A stretch of 13,680 bases of DNA from JBBAAP01 sp043808305 (GTDB lineage Bacteria > Planctomycetota > MHYJ01 > JACQXL01): NCBI GenBank assembly GCA_043808305.1, contig JAZDFB010000065.1, forward strand, positions 1 through 13,680, read 5' to 3'. The notes beneath the pieces are model-generated. The model saw only the letters and a program-made list of their open reading frames with translations. It did no database searches and was not told the DNA's origin. The position numbers and the translations under genes were made by a program. Positions 13,666 through 13,680 of this stretch are shown here, in pieces. The stretch's first letter is position 1, and every line of letters starts with the position of its first letter.

Positions 13666-13680
13666 AATTATCTTGGCTAA

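Overview
The window looks like bacterial chromosome from an uncultured, Gram-negative-type lineage. It has moderate GC, tight gene packing, ATG/GTG starts, AAGGA-like ribosome sites at some genes, tRNA genes without encoded CCA, and clean TTGACA/TATAAT-type promoters. A planctomycete or similar candidate phylum would fit, but no marker here settles the phylum.

Layout. Bases 1-1346 hold no credible gene. They contain four adjacent tandem-repeat arrays, three with a 21-bp period and one with a 22-bp period (about 52 units), plus a 10-bp hairpin and a G-quadruplex-type G tract. Bases 1347-1628 are a palindrome-rich spacer with a candidate miniature inverted-repeat element abutting the end of menC. 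Bases 1629-8313 (minus strand) are one tightly packed transcription unit in the order dnaG, rpoD, a coiled-coil zinc-ribbon gene, lipA, yraN, menC-like. It starts at a strong promoter at 8387-8415. A 17-bp perfect dyad lies in the dnaG leader.

On the plus strand, tadA (8508-8975) diverges from dnaG and is followed by tRNA-Arg(ACG), the usual substrate of TadA. The tRNA is preceded by a broken partial copy of its own 5' end that carries a 30-bp palindromic insert. Then come tRNA-Ser(CGA) with its own promoter, an MFS-type membrane transporter, glutamine-dependent NAD+ synthetase (nadE) and a small cysteine-cluster protein. A convergent diacylglycerol/lipid kinase-family gene closes the window. 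Its start and stop codons both sit inside inverted copies of a short ATCTGTG-type repeat.

How the genes work together. dnaG-rpoD is the conserved core of the macromolecular synthesis operon. The downstream zinc-ribbon, lipoyl synthase, YraN and enolase-superfamily genes are translationally coupled or separated by only a few bases, so they probably share its expression. TadA with tRNA-Arg(ACG) forms a small decoding module. The most unusual material is repetitive: the 21/22-bp arrays, the palindromic elements that have entered lipA and a tRNA copy, and the element at the menC end.
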